A stretch of 64,000 nt of DNA from Chryseobacterium potabilaquae (GCF_902728265.1 NZ_CACVBR010000020.1:1-64000); one strand, 5' to 3'. Shown: positions 36,553-46,145, counted from the stretch's first letter. A program made the numbers and translations. The notes: generated by a model from the letters alone, not told the origin.

Positions 36553-36897
36553 TTATTTTACTTGATCTACAACTGCTTTGAAAGCTTCAGGGTGATTCAT
36601 TGCTAAATCTGCTAAAACTTTTCTATTAAGCTCTACGTTGTTCTTTTTAAGAGCTCCCATAAATTGAGAGTAAGACATTCCGTGCTCTCTAGTTCCTGCG
36701 TTGATACGAGTGATCCAAAGGGCTCTGAAATTTCTCTTTTTCTCTTTTCTACCACGGTAAGCATATTGCATTGCTTTTTCTACCGCGTTTTTAGCTACTG
36801 TCCAAACGTTCTTTCTTCTTCCGAAATAACCTTTAGCTTGCTTAAAAATTTTCTTTCTGCGTGCTCTTGAAGCTACGGCATTTACTGATCTTGGCAT
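36553..36897 (-). CDS. rplT: 50S ribosomal protein L20
   Basis: A 114-aa basic protein starting [32 protein letters not shown], with the C-terminal [24 protein letters not shown] segment. L20 binds 23S rRNA early in 50S assembly and in several bacteria represses its own operon. It is encoded after rpmI. infC and thrS, which normally lie just upstream, are about 4.5 kb away here, beyond inserted DNA. Confidence 0.97.
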   Translation of the reverse strand: MPRSVNAVASRARRKKIFKQAKGYFGRRKNVWTVAKNAVEKAMQYAYRGRKEKKRNFRALWITRINAGTREHGMSYSQFMGALKKNNVELNRKVLADLAMNHPEAFKAVVDQVK

Positions 36898-37013
36898 AAT
36901 TTAATTGTTTTTTTGAAAAGGGCGGCAAATAATATTGCACTTAGTGGCTCCGTTTCAGGGTTAAAATTTTGAATTTTTTTAATTCTTATAAACCGAATAT
37001 AGATTTATAAAAA

Positions 37014-37211
37014 CTACTTAATTGCTAATTGACGCTTAACACTTTTCTCATCCACAGAAGCAACATAAGAAGTTTGCGTAAGATTTCTCTTTTGCTTAGT
37101 TTCTTTCTTAGTTAAAATGTGGCTTTTGAAAGCGTTTTTTCTTTTGATCTTACCAGAACCAGTAAGAGCAAAACGTTTCTTAGCACCTGATTTCGTTTTT
37201 AATTTTGGCAT
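37014..37211 (-). CDS. rpmI: 50S ribosomal protein L35
   Basis: A 65-aa lysine-rich protein starting [20 protein letters not shown], the normal length and start for L35. In most bacteria it is translated from an infC-rpmI-rplT message. Here infC is separated from it by a hydrolase, an AraC-type regulator and an esterase, and a consensus promoter sits just upstream of rpmI. Confidence 0.96.
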   Translation of the reverse strand: MPKLKTKSGAKKRFALTGSGKIKRKNAFKSHILTKKETKQKRNLTQTSYVASVDEKSVKRQLAIK

Positions 37212-37287
37212 TGTTTTGCTTTTTTATTGTTTTGTTATCAATATCTATAATTGTTTTCCTAAAAATTATTCTAGGAATAATAGTTGG

Positions 37288-37316
37288 CAAAAGTACGAAA
37301 AAAAAGTGATACTCAA
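37288..37316 (-). promoter_or_regulatory. Promoter of rpmI-rplT
   Basis: On the minus strand TTG (37316-37314), 18 nt, then TACTTTTG (37295-37288) matches the Bacteroidetes promoter. It lies 77 bases before the rpmI start and can explain expression independent of infC. Confidence 0.7.
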
Positions 37317-37382
37317 AAGGATTTTTCACGTATTGTAATAAAGAAGGAGAGGGTGAAAATGATCTTAGGTACTTCTTTAACT

Positions 37383-37415
37383 AAAAGCTACAAAAGATCA
37401 TTATTTGTAGCTTTT
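37383..37415 (-). terminator. Terminator of the alpha/beta hydrolase gene
   Basis: A perfect 12-bp stem (AAAAGCTACAAA and its complement) with a 9-nt loop lies 15 bases beyond the hydrolase stop codon on the minus strand. Confidence 0.8.
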
Positions 37416-37429
37416 ATTAAGAGTATACT

Positions 37430-38251
37430 TTATGATCTAAAGAACTCTAGAAGATCTTTATTAATTGTTTCTGCTTCTGTAGTAGGCATTCCGTGAGGGA
37501 AGCCGGGATAAGAGATTAATTTTCCATTGGATAATAAAGTTACGGCTACTTTTCCTGTGGTTTCAAAAGGGACAATCTGATCATCTTCACCATGCATTAC
37601 CAAAACCGGAATATCCACATTCTTCAAATCATTTGTGAAATCAGTTTCAGAGAATGCTTTTATACAATCATAATGGGCTTTAATGGATCCATTCATGCCT
37701 TGTCTCCACCAGTTTCTTTGAATTCCTTCAGAAATATGAGCCCCTTCTCTATTGTATCCGTAAAAAGGAAATGTAATATCGATAAAAAACTGTTGTCTGT
37801 GCTTAGCTGTATTGTTTCGAATATCATTGAATACTGAAATAGGAACACCATTAGGATTATTTGCGTTTTGAACCATAATGGGAGTAACAGCGCTTATTAA
37901 GACAGCTTTTGCTACTTTTCCTTTTCCATGCTTCGCAACATATCGAATGACTTCTCCGCCTCCTGTAGAATGTCCAACGTGGATTACATTTTGTAGACCA
38001 AGCGTGTCAACCACTTCAGCGACATCTGATGCATAAGTATCCATATCATGTCCATATGGTGTTTGTTCAGATCTACCGTGACCTCTTCTATCATGGGCTA
38101 TTACTCTATATCCTTGCTCTAAGAAGAAAAACATTTGAGCGTCCCAATCATCACTTGATAGTGGCCATCCGTGGTGAAAAAAAATTGGTTGTCCTGTTCC
38201 CCAATCTTTGTAATAAATTTCAGTTCCATCTTTTAATTTGATTGTACTCAT
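37430..38251 (-). CDS. Alpha/beta hydrolase, non-haem chloroperoxidase-like
   Basis: A 273-aa single-domain alpha/beta hydrolase with a complete triad: S95 in VGHSTGGGEV, D224 in HGEDDQIVPF and H253 in GFPHGMP. FFHHGWPLSSDDW is the oxyanion region and HDRRGHGRS precedes the nucleophile. These motifs are those of cofactor-free haloperoxidases (perhydrolases or esterases), whose natural role is probably ester hydrolysis. There is no signal peptide. It lies in the stretch that separates infC from rpmI and faces rpmI on the same strand with its own terminator, so it may have arrived with that segment. Confidence 0.9.
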   Translation of the reverse strand: MSTIKLKDGTEIYYKDWGTGQPIFFHHGWPLSSDDWDAQMFFFLEQGYRVIAHDRRGHGRSEQTPYGHDMDTYASDVAEVVDTLGLQNVIHVGHSTGGGEVIRYVAKHGKGKVAKAVLISAVTPIMVQNANNPNGVPISVFNDIRNNTAKHRQQFFIDITFPFYGYNREGAHISEGIQRNWWRQGMNGSIKAHYDCIKAFSETDFTNDLKNVDIPVLVMHGEDDQIVPFETTGKVAVTLLSNGKLISYPGFPHGMPTTEAETINKDLLEFFRS

Positions 38252-38428
38252 TTCTTTGCTGGTTAATTGTTATTAATAATTTATTTTTGATATAAATAGG
38301 ATGACTATTCTTTATCCTTAAAACAAATTTAGAGCAAAAAAAATATCAAATTGTTGATTTGTGATAATAATTTTAATTTAAAATAAATTTTCAGTAAAAA
38401 CACATCAAAGATTAAAAATAGGCAAAAC
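38252..38428. other. Non-coding stretch upstream of the hydrolase gene
   Basis: An AT-rich stretch with no supported coding region between the hydrolase start and the hairpin before the dead integrase. It should contain the hydrolase promoter on the minus strand, but I cannot identify a clear consensus. Confidence 0.4.
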
Positions 38429-38472
38429 GGCTGTAAATAAATGCTTTACAGCCACTTTTTTATTTTTTGGTA
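38429..38472 (+). terminator. Hairpin with T-run at the edge of the integrase remnant
   Basis: GGCTGTAAA (38429-38437) pairs with TTTACAGCC (38445-38453), followed by a T-rich run on the plus strand. No plus-strand gene ends just upstream, so it may be left over from a mobile element. Confidence 0.6.
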
Positions 38473-38511
38473 ATGCGGGAAAAAAGCAGAAAAAACAATG
38501 AAAGGTCAATA

Positions 38512-39032
38512 GTGGACTTCGGGTAAATGGAACACGAAGTAAGTATAAAAAATTATTAAGACATCTTCCCAATTTTGCCCTTACAAAATACGGTTACTCC
38601 GATGTGTCTTTAGCGATACAAGAATATCAAAAAGGACAAAGGCAGAGATTATTTGTTGCGGAATGAGTTAGAACAGCTTGTAACATTCAACTGGATATTC
38701 CCAAAATGATTATCGAAAAATATATAGGATTTTCAAAGGACGAGAGGGTTTTTCCTGTCCCCTCAAATACAGTCTGTAATGATAGCCTAAAGAGACTGTC
38801 TTAAAGAGAAAAAAGTAACCTTTCATTTGGCCGTCATACGTTTGCCACTCTGCTTTTAAGCTAGGATGTTCCGTTAGAGAGTTTGAGTATGATGTTGGGG
38901 AATAAGAACATTGCCATAACCCAGATTTATGCCAAGATACTCAACGAGAAAGTTGGTAAGGATATGCAAAAGGTATCGCATAAATTTAAGGGAATTGAAC
39001 GGTCTTTTGTTTCACAACTTGGAAAACAATAA
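38512..39032 (+). pseudogene. Degenerate tyrosine recombinase (Bacteroidetes integrase type)
   Basis: Read with frame changes, the DNA gives pieces of a tyrosine site-specific recombinase. They are a SAM-like segment (GLRVNGTRSKYKKLLRHL, from 38514), a piece near LDIPKMIIEKYIGFSKDERVFPVPSN, and a C-terminal part with RHTFATLLLS (from 38832), SMMLGNKNIAITQIYAKI and the final basic tail ending at 39032. The catalytic Arg-His and the nucleophile tyrosine in QIYAK are still visible. The frame is broken: there is a shift just before RHTFAT, a TAG after LLLS, and further stops and shifts upstream. It is therefore not functional. Its presence inside the infC-rpmI gap points to integration of mobile DNA here. 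Confidence 0.8.
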
Positions 39033-39117
39033 AGAGATTAAAGAAAGCCAGTGTTGATAAGCATTGTTTTTTTGTATTTTTGTAATTATAGCAAATTATC
39101 AATGTACTGAGTGAAGA

Positions 39118-39930
39118 ATGATAGAAATCTTTGAAACATTTAAGCCGAAAAATTCAATCGTCAAAAAACACGTTGACTATTATTATTTGGACATTAAACC
39201 AAATAATGCAATCAACGAATTTCAGTGTTTCCCGCATTTCAACAATACAATTTCGCTTTACAAATCTCATATCCGATTGAAAAACGGAGAAATGAAATTT
39301 GAAGAAACGGCAAAACCTTTTCAAATTTTTACACCACTTCGGGAGAAAGTTCTCAATGTAAAACAAGAAGGAAAAGTTCACAGAATGGTCATTGTGCTTC
39401 ATCCTTTAGGGATCCAACAATTTTACGAAAATTTAGATTTTTCATATTATATCACAGATTACGAGTTTTTTACTCAAAACGAACTAAAGGAAATTTTCTC
39501 AACAACAGAAACAAATAATCTCACAAATTTATTGGACAGCTTTTTAGAAAAGAGATTTAAGAAATTTGAAAACGCCATTCTTGAAAAATCTTTGCAATAT
39601 ATTTTCAATCATTACGAAGATTTTTCGGTTGCAGAGATTTCTAACCAAATCGGAATAAGCCGACAACATTTAAACCGAATTTTTCAATTACATTTAGGAG
39701 TCTCCATCAAAAAATTCCACGAAATTGTTCTTTTCAGACAAACAATGAACAAAAAACTTTTTGAAAATTCTGAAAGCAATTTCACGGAACTTGCCTACGA
39801 ATTTAATTTCAACGACCAATCACATTTCAACAAAATCTATAAAAATCTTACGGAAAATTCCCCAAAATCTTTTTTCAATAAAGGAACTGTTTTAGGACAA
39901 GAAGATATATTTTGGCACTTGCAATCTTAA
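39118..39930 (+). CDS. AraC-family transcriptional regulator
   Basis: A 270-aa protein. The N-terminal 165 residues form a sensor domain of the kind found in AraC regulators of Flavobacteria (KKHVDYYYLDIKPNNAI, then FPHFNNTISLYKS). The last 100 carry the paired helix-turn-helix motifs: FSVAEISNQIGISRQHLNRIFQLHLGVSIKKF and the NFTELAYEFNFNDQSHFNKIYKNLTENSPKSF signature. The effector is unknown. The gene sits between a dead integrase and an esterase gene on the same strand, and its codon choice (more AAC, TTC, GAC, CAC) differs from the housekeeping genes around it, consistent with transfer. Confidence 0.88.
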   Translation: MIEIFETFKPKNSIVKKHVDYYYLDIKPNNAINEFQCFPHFNNTISLYKSHIRLKNGEMKFEETAKPFQIFTPLREKVLNVKQEGKVHRMVIVLHPLGIQQFYENLDFSYYITDYEFFTQNELKEIFSTTETNNLTNLLDSFLEKRFKKFENAILEKSLQYIFNHYEDFSVAEISNQIGISRQHLNRIFQLHLGVSIKKFHEIVLFRQTMNKKLFENSESNFTELAYEFNFNDQSHFNKIYKNLTENSPKSFFNKGTVLGQEDIFWHLQS

Positions 39931-40001
39931 TTTGTAATGTTCCATTTTTACAAGTTTTTGCAATTTGTTGTTTATAGTTTTGCCTTTTCAAATTTTGATT
40001 T

Positions 40002-41681
40002 ATGAGGTATTGTATAACATTAATTTCTATTTTCTTTTGTGTAGTAGCAGACGCACAGGAAATCTATTCAGAACTAAGACAAAAAGCATTGGAAACAATG
40101 CATAAAGCAAAAGACGAAGACGGTTACAGATTATCTTTATCGTTTTATGAGGACGCTTTTAGCAAATTTCCCGACAGCATAGATGAAAGCGGATTGTATA
40201 AAGCATCAGTATTAGCAGGAGAATTAAAGGAATTTGATAAGGCATTCCAATTTCTTACAAAACTTGTGGAAATTGATACAGATATAAATACAGGGCTTCC
40301 CGAATGGAATTCGGTAGTAGGAAAATATGCAGAATCAGAATACAGAAACTTGATAAGTGACCCAAGATGGATAACAGTCAAGGAAAGAGCTGTTTTCAAA
40401 CGTAATCTATTTTTTGACAAACTAAAAGAATCCGCAAACGAGTTTTTTAATATTAAGGAAAAAGCATTTTCATTCTCAGATGAAAAAAAACTTTATGAAG
40501 AAATCAAATCTTATAACCCTTATTTGCCCAAACAAAAACAGGATTACTCTATTTCTTTTCCAATAAACGACTCTACAAAAACTGCATTTCTTGTTCATTT
40601 ACCCAAAAATTACAATCCCCAAAAGAAATATCCGCTACTCTTTTTCCTACACGGAGCAGTAAGAAATAATGATCTTGTAGATTTTCAGCCTGTCGGATTA
40701 AATTTAGGAGAATGGAATAGATATTATACAAAATATGCCGAACAAAATGATGTGATTTTGGTTTTCCCGAAAGGAAGCCGACAATACAATTGGATGACAT
40801 CGGATGATGGTTTTTTTATGATTCCCGAAATGGTTAAACTCATTAAAAAAGGAATTAATGTTGATGAAAACAAAGTTTTTATTTCGGGACATTCCAACGG
40901 AGCAACAGGCTCGTTTTCTTATCTGATGAAACAACCTACACAATTTGCAGGTTTTTATGGTTTCAATACCTATCCTAAAGTTTTCACGGGAGGAACATTT
41001 ATAGAAAACATAAAAAACCGTTCATTTATCAACTTTTCAACAGACGAAGATTATTATTATCCGCCAAATGCAAATGATGACTTTACAAAATTAATGAACG
41101 AGATAAATGCGGATTATAAAGAATATCGTTATAATGGATTCCCGCATTGGTTTCCTCAATTTGATGAATCAGAACCAGCCTATAAAATCCTGTTTGATGA
41201 TTTGATAAAACGAAAAAGAAATCCGTTTCCAAAAGAAATATCTTGGGAGTTTGATGATGAAAAATACGGAAATATTGATTGGATTTCTGACACAAAATTA
41301 GACATATTAAGTCCAAAAGCAAATTGGCACAAAGAACTCAACTTTAAAATCAACAAATGGTTGGATTATGATAAAAACGACAACTTAATCGTTCAGGAAG
41401 TTTATAAAAATGCGTTTGACTTTCCAAGAAAATCGGGAAAAATAAAAGCTGAATACAACAATAATATTTTCCGAATCCAAACGTCAAATATCCAATCATT
41501 TTCTATCAATATATCGCCTGAAATGGTCAACCTGAAAAAGAAAGTAAAAGTTTACATCAACGGAAAACTACATTTCAACGAAAAAGTAAAATACAATCGG
41601 GAATTTATGTTGCAAAATTTTGAATACACAAAAGACCGGGAACAGATTTGGATAAATAGTATTGACATTAGTATAAAATAA
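40002..41681 (+). CDS. Secreted alpha/beta-hydrolase esterase (PHB-depolymerase-like)
   Basis: A 559-aa protein with a signal peptide ending near VVADAQ. Residues about 30-150 are helical and repeat-like. The middle part is an alpha/beta hydrolase with oxyanion-region motif LLFFLHGAVRN, nucleophile S298 in ISGHSNGATGSF, and a likely histidine in NGFPHWFPQF (about residue 385). The last 170 residues form a beta-rich domain of unknown function. The closest recognisable group is polyhydroxybutyrate-depolymerase/feruloyl-esterase-like secreted esterases, but the substrate is unclear. It follows the AraC gene by 71 bases and may be its target. Codon use also differs from the flanking housekeeping genes. 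No T9SS domain is seen. Confidence 0.78.
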   Translation: MRYCITLISIFFCVVADAQEIYSELRQKALETMHKAKDEDGYRLSLSFYEDAFSKFPDSIDESGLYKASVLAGELKEFDKAFQFLTKLVEIDTDINTGLPEWNSVVGKYAESEYRNLISDPRWITVKERAVFKRNLFFDKLKESANEFFNIKEKAFSFSDEKKLYEEIKSYNPYLPKQKQDYSISFPINDSTKTAFLVHLPKNYNPQKKYPLLFFLHGAVRNNDLVDFQPVGLNLGEWNRYYTKYAEQNDVILVFPKGSRQYNWMTSDDGFFMIPEMVKLIKKGINVDENKVFISGHSNGATGSFSYLMKQPTQFAGFYGFNTYPKVFTGGTFIENIKNRSFINFSTDEDYYYPPNANDDFTKLMNEINADYKEYRYNGFPHWFPQFDESEPAYKILFDDLIKRKRNPFPKEISWEFDDEKYGNIDWISDTKLDILSPKANWHKELNFKINKWLDYDKNDNLIVQEVYKNAFDFPRKSGKIKAEYNNNIFRIQTSNIQSFSINISPEMVNLKKKVKVYINGKLHFNEKVKYNREFMLQNFEYTKDREQIWINSIDISIK

Positions 41682-41712
41682 AAAAACCTCAAACTAATTT
41701 GAGGTTTATATT
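41681..41712. terminator. Bidirectional terminator between the esterase gene and infC
   Basis: AAACCTCAAA (41684-41693) pairs with TTTGAGGTTT (41698-41707) around CTAA, with A- and T-rich flanks. It separates the plus-strand esterase from minus-strand infC and would end thrS-infC transcription before rpmI. Confidence 0.8.
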
Positions 41713-41744
41713 TAAAGTTTGAAATTATAGAATAATCTCATTAA

Positions 41745-42305
41745 TTATTTAGCCGGTTTTTTAGGACTCATCATCATAATCATTCTTTTTCCTTCAAGCT
41801 TAGGAAGTTGGTCAACTTTTCCAACATGCTCTAATTCCTGTGCTAATTTTAAAAGCAAAATTTCTCCTTGATCTTTAAAGATAATGGAGCGGCCTTTAAA
41901 AAATACGTAGGTTTTTAATTTAGAACCTTCTTCAAGAAATTTTTCCGCATGTTTTTTCTTAAATTCATAATCATGGTCATCGGTTTGAGGTCCGAAACGG
42001 ATTTCTTTTACCACCACTTTTACTTGCTTAGCTTTAAGCTCTTTTTGCTTTTTCTTTTGCTCATATAAGAATTTTTTGTATTCTAATATTCTTGCAATAA
42101 ACGGTTCAGCCTTATCAGAAATCACTACTAGATCCAATTCTTGCTCAGCAGCAATCTGTCTTGCTTTGTCAATTGGATAAATTCCCGGCTCTACGTTATC
42201 GCCCACCAAACGAAGCTCTCTCACACGAATTTTATCGTTGATTAAGTGTAAGTCCTCTTGTACAGGACGTCTTTGTGGGCCCCTGTTGTTAAATCTTTGT
42301 GCTAT
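41745..42305 (-). CDS. infC: Translation initiation factor IF-3, probable ATA start
   Basis: IF-3 binds the 30S subunit and rejects wrong start codons and initiator tRNAs. The protein contains the family core [29 protein letters not shown] and the C-terminal [13 protein letters not shown] at 42224 gives 159 aa but would cut off the conserved INDKIR strand. Extending upstream in the same frame gives 27 more residues, beginning with codon ATA at 42305 (then [12 protein letters not shown]), with a stop four codons before. No ATG, GTG or TTG lies in that extension ahead of the conserved region. The resulting 186 aa match the normal length. A non-standard start recalls E. coli infC (ATT), which IF-3 itself represses. 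It lies 91 bases after thrS. Confidence 0.88.
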   Translation of the reverse strand: MAQRFNNRGPQRRPVQEDLHLINDKIRVRELRLVGDNVEPGIYPIDKARQIAAEQELDLVVISDKAEPFIARILEYKKFLYEQKKKQKELKAKQVKVVVKEIRFGPQTDDHDYEFKKKHAEKFLEEGSKLKTYVFFKGRSIIFKDQGEILLLKLAQELEHVGKVDQLPKLEGKRMIMMMSPKKPAK

Positions 42306-42396
42306 TGTATTATAATTTTATTGGTTAATTACTAAATTTATTAAAATAAAAGATGACACTTATATCTATCATAGATCATCTTACATCTTTAGAGTT

Positions 42397-44316
42397 TTAT
42401 ATTGTAGCTTCTTTTTTAAAATAAGAAACAAAATTTTCCATATTCATTACCCCAAGATCTCCTTCTCCGCGTCTTCTTACAGAAATCGTTCCCTCTTTTT
42501 CTTCATTTTCCCCTACAACTAGCATAAATGGAATCTTCTTCAATTCGGCATCACGGATCTTCTTTCCTGTTTTTTCGTTTCTATCATCAATTTGACCGCT
42601 AATATCGTGATTTTCTAAAAATTGTGAAACTTTTTTTGCATAATCTACATATTTTTCACTGATAGGTAAGATGATAAATTGATCAGGACTTAGCCATAAT
42701 GGGAAGTCTCCAGCCGTATTTTCAATTAAAATAGCAATAAAACGTTCCATGGAACCGAAAGGAGCTCTATGAATCATTACCGGTCTATGCTTTTCATTAT
42801 CGTTTCCTATATAATGAAGATCAAATCTTTCAGGTAAGTTATAATCAACCTGAATTGTTCCAAGCTGCCATTTTCTACCTAAAGCATCTTTCACCATGAA
42901 ATCTAACTTGGGACCATAGAATGCTGCCTCACCATACTCAACAATAGTAGTTAAGCCTTTATTTTTTGCAGCGGTAATAATAGCATTTTCTGCTTTTTCC
43001 CAATTTTCATCAGATCCAATATATTTATCTCTGTTTTCAGTATCTCTTAATGAAACCTGAGTCACAAAATCCTCAAAACCTAATGAAGTAAAGACATACA
43101 ATACTAGATCTATGGTCTTTTCAAACTCTTCTAAAAGCTGATCAGGAGTACAGAATAGGTGAGCATCATCCTGAGTGAATCCACGAACTCTTGTCAATCC
43201 ATGAAGTTCTCCACTTTGTTCATATCGGTACACTGTTCCAAATTCTGCATATCTTTTAGGGAGATCTCTATAACTCCATTGTGAAGTTTTATAGATTTCA
43301 CAATGATGAGGACAGTTCATAGGCTTTAACATAAACTCTTCCCCTTCGTTCGGAGTTTTAATTGGTTGAAAGCTATCTTCTCCATATTTGTCCCAATGTC
43401 CGGAAGTTACATATAACTCTTTTGCCCCAATATGAGGTGACATAACAAATTCATAGCCTGCTTTCTTTTGAGCTACCGTAAGAAAATTTTCTAGTTTTTT
43501 TCTTAAAGCGGCTCCTTTTGGTAACCAAAGGGGTAAACCGGCTCCTACTTTTTCTGAAAAAGCAAAAATTCCCAATTCCTTACCTAGTTTTCTATGATCT
43601 CTTCTTTTAGCTTCTTCTAATTTTTCAAGATATTCCGTTAAATCTTTTTGTTTAGGAAAAGAAATACCATAGACTCTTGTTAACTGAGGATTTTTCTCAT
43701 TTCCTCTCCAGTAGGCTCCTGCCGCGTTTAAAATTTTAACCGCTTTTACAATGCTTGTATTAGGAATGTGGCCTCCACGACAAAGATCGGTGAAGTTATC
43801 ATGAGTAACAAACGTAATTTCCCCATCATTAAGATTAGAAATTAATTCTACTTTATAAGGATTGTCAGCATATACTCGTAATGCTTCTTCTTTGGAAACT
43901 GGGTATAATGAAAAAGTTGAACTTTTTTTTGCGTTTTCTAATACTTTCTTCTCTATTTTCTCAAAATCTTTTTCAGATAAACTTTCGTCTCCAAAATCCA
44001 CATCATAATAGAACCCACTTTCAATAGCAGGGCCAATAGTTAACTTAGCATTAGGATAAAATTCTAAGATAGCCTGTGCCAAAAGGTGAGCAGAAGAATG
44101 CCAAAAAGCTTTTTTTCCAAGTTCATCACTCCAGGTCAAAAGTTGTACTGTCGAATCCATGGTTATCGGCGTGGTCGTCTCTACTTGTTTGCTATTAACA
44201 ACTGCGGAAATGGTATTTCTAGCCAATCCTTCACTTATAGATTTTGCCACATCAAGGGGAGTAACTCCCGATTCGAATTCTTTGACACTATTGTCTGGTA
44301 GTGTAATTTTTATCAT
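42397..44316 (-). CDS. thrS: Threonyl-tRNA synthetase
   Basis: A 639-aa class II synthetase. Residues 1-62 are the TGS domain ([16 protein letters not shown]). The editing domain follows with [12 protein letters not shown] and a second metal-like site in [11 protein letters not shown]. The catalytic core has motif 2 ([17 protein letters not shown]), zinc ligands in [13 protein letters not shown] and motif 3 ([16 protein letters not shown]). The C-terminal anticodon-binding domain contains INDR-like [18 protein letters not shown]. Full length, charges tRNA-Thr and edits Ser-tRNA. It is co-oriented with infC downstream, the usual pair. Confidence 0.97.
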   Translation of the reverse strand: MIKITLPDNSVKEFESGVTPLDVAKSISEGLARNTISAVVNSKQVETTTPITMDSTVQLLTWSDELGKKAFWHSSAHLLAQAILEFYPNAKLTIGPAIESGFYYDVDFGDESLSEKDFEKIEKKVLENAKKSSTFSLYPVSKEEALRVYADNPYKVELISNLNDGEITFVTHDNFTDLCRGGHIPNTSIVKAVKILNAAGAYWRGNEKNPQLTRVYGISFPKQKDLTEYLEKLEEAKRRDHRKLGKELGIFAFSEKVGAGLPLWLPKGAALRKKLENFLTVAQKKAGYEFVMSPHIGAKELYVTSGHWDKYGEDSFQPIKTPNEGEEFMLKPMNCPHHCEIYKTSQWSYRDLPKRYAEFGTVYRYEQSGELHGLTRVRGFTQDDAHLFCTPDQLLEEFEKTIDLVLYVFTSLGFEDFVTQVSLRDTENRDKYIGSDENWEKAENAIITAAKNKGLTTIVEYGEAAFYGPKLDFMVKDALGRKWQLGTIQVDYNLPERFDLHYIGNDNEKHRPVMIHRAPFGSMERFIAILIENTAGDFPLWLSPDQFIILPISEKYVDYAKKVSQFLENHDISGQIDDRNEKTGKKIRDAELKKIPFMLVVGENEEKEGTISVRRRGEGDLGVMNMENFVSYFKKEATI

Positions 44317-44341
44317 TTTTAACTAAAAAATTTTTAAGAGG

Positions 44342-44349
44342 CAAAAATA
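44342..44349 (-). promoter_or_regulatory. Candidate -7 box of the thrS-infC promoter
   Basis: On the minus strand TATTTTTG matches TAnnTTTG and lies 26-33 bases before the thrS ATG. The upstream TTG element is not clear. Confidence 0.45.
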
Positions 44350-44487
44350 CGTTTTTTTTATATAAAAACCTATATTTAAGCTTATTTGAGGTAAGATTTA
44401 ATACTAAAACTTCCATAATAACGTTTTAAAAAAATGTCATTTAATGAAGATTTTAGTGTAAGATATTTTAACTGGCAGAAAATCAAT

Positions 44488-46047
44488 TTAGTGCCTTCTT
44501 TTATATTTTACTTTTTGCCGTATTATTTCGATGACATCTTGGTTTTGAATCTTAGATTTTATCCATCCACGAATATCAATATACAAAAGTGAACGTCTAT
44601 AATATTCATTTGTAGAGAAAAGTTCCAATTTTTCATCAAACGCTTCAAATGCCTTTAGTTGTTTATCGGAAATTATATTATTGAGATTTTTGAAAAATTT
44701 CACACTTTCAAAATGAAACTCTTCTGGGTTTTTCATTTTTTTTGCAAACCGTTGGGTTTCTTTTATAAATTCATCATAATCTTCATCATTTCCGGATTCA
44801 TGTTTAGCCATTAAAATAAGTATCCGAGTATGAAAAATAAGATCCTCCTGAACATTTCCTTTTGACTCTAAGACTTTCATTGAATAGTGAATAGATTCTT
44901 TATATTTTTTACTGCCAAAAAACATGGCTGCCATTTTAAGATAAAAAATCATAAAGTGATGTTCGTCAATTTTATCTCGAAGTTTTTCCATTTTCATTTC
45001 GATTTCAGGAATTAATTTAGTCCCTGTGAAGAACTCTCCTTTTACAAAGTGAATATTCATTAAAGTATTATAATGAGTCAGAAAAACAAGTGATTGTAAG
45101 TTTTCATTTTGAGCGAAACTTGAAGAGTATACTTTCTCATTAAATCTATTGAAATGTTCTTCCAAAATATCGATATTCCCATACAGAAAAAGAATTTTTA
45201 GCAGATAGGTATTTCCTTTAATATACCATACGGGGTGACTCGCAATCATCTCAGGATTTTTATGAAATAAGTCTACCCATTGATAGGCATATTTTAAGGT
45301 ATACTTGTAATCTTGTAAAAGTTGGTTTTTCCAAACATGCGCCTTAAAATACCAAAGTTTTTCGGTGAAATTCAATTTTTCAAATGCAATATTTTTGATT
45401 TGAGTATTGAAAATCTGCATAATTTCCAAGCGATCTTCATCATTTTTTACATATCCATGCGTTAACATTTCACTGTATAGCTTTAGGGAAAGATTTGATA
45501 ATTCTGTAGTGTAATGATTTTGCAGGCTAATCCTTTTGGATTGGTCAATTAACTCATCGGCACGACCCACAATACTTCTTGTAATAAATTGTGATTCAAT
45601 TACTTTTTCTAAGTCGATGATTTCTGATGCAATACTTTTCTCATCTAGTTCAAGAGCTGTTTGTTTAGACTTATCTAAAATTTTTAAGGCTTGCTTATAA
45701 AGGCCTTTTTGATAAAGAATGTTAGCAAAATCGAGTTGTTCCCGTAGTTGTATTCTGTAATTTTGATGGCTTGGGTTCATTCTTAAGCTCACTAAAATTT
45801 GTTTATAGAGATGGGCTTTAAGATTGGATAGCTGTTGCTTAGTAGAAACTTTCTTCTCAATAATGATATTTTCATCATATTCACTCATTTTATCCAATTC
45901 AGAAAAAAGAAGTAGAAATTTGGCGTCTGCATTTATTCCAAGACGATTTACATAGAGTTTGAATTGCCTCTTTTCTGAGGTTGTCAATGACTTTATTAGT
46001 ACAAATAAAAAATCTTTTTGCGATTTTGACGTTGTATTTTTTTTCAA
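44488..46047 (-). CDS. Large helical (TPR-like) protein of unknown function
   Basis: A 519-aa cytoplasmic protein made almost wholly of amphipathic helices, with TPR-like patterns such as FANILYQKGLYKQALKILDKSKQTA (about residues 108-132) and a later pair near 370-420. No signal peptide, membrane segment or catalytic motif is evident. The best start is a TTG at 46047 (TTG AAA AAA AAT), because no in-frame ATG exists until residue 53 and no upstream ATG precedes a stop. The N-terminal KDFLFVLIKSLTTSEKRQFKLYV is a recurring opening in Bacteroidetes proteins of this sort. It is divergent from leuA. Function unknown; probably a protein-interaction scaffold. Confidence 0.75.
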   Translation of the reverse strand: MKKNTTSKSQKDFLFVLIKSLTTSEKRQFKLYVNRLGINADAKFLLLFSELDKMSEYDENIIIEKKVSTKQQLSNLKAHLYKQILVSLRMNPSHQNYRIQLREQLDFANILYQKGLYKQALKILDKSKQTALELDEKSIASEIIDLEKVIESQFITRSIVGRADELIDQSKRISLQNHYTTELSNLSLKLYSEMLTHGYVKNDEDRLEIMQIFNTQIKNIAFEKLNFTEKLWYFKAHVWKNQLLQDYKYTLKYAYQWVDLFHKNPEMIASHPVWYIKGNTYLLKILFLYGNIDILEEHFNRFNEKVYSSSFAQNENLQSLVFLTHYNTLMNIHFVKGEFFTGTKLIPEIEMKMEKLRDKIDEHHFMIFYLKMAAMFFGSKKYKESIHYSMKVLESKGNVQEDLIFHTRILILMAKHESGNDEDYDEFIKETQRFAKKMKNPEEFHFESVKFFKNLNNIISDKQLKAFEAFDEKLELFSTNEYYRRSLLYIDIRGWIKSKIQNQDVIEIIRQKVKYKRRH

Positions 46048-46145
46048 TTTAATTATTTTATTATCAGATGTTTGTGTTTTGTTTTTATTCTTTTGAATAT
46101 TGTAATTTTCTAAAAAAACAGGAACTCATAAATTAATCAATCTAT

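Noticed and set aside
37284..37496. Plus-strand open frame next to rpmI
   Set aside because: It overlaps the rpmI promoter on the other strand and the hydrolase terminator and gene end, and the product shows no recognisable pattern.
41745..42224. GTG at 42224 as the infC start
   Set aside because: It would remove the conserved INDKIR strand and give a protein about 25 residues shorter than normal.
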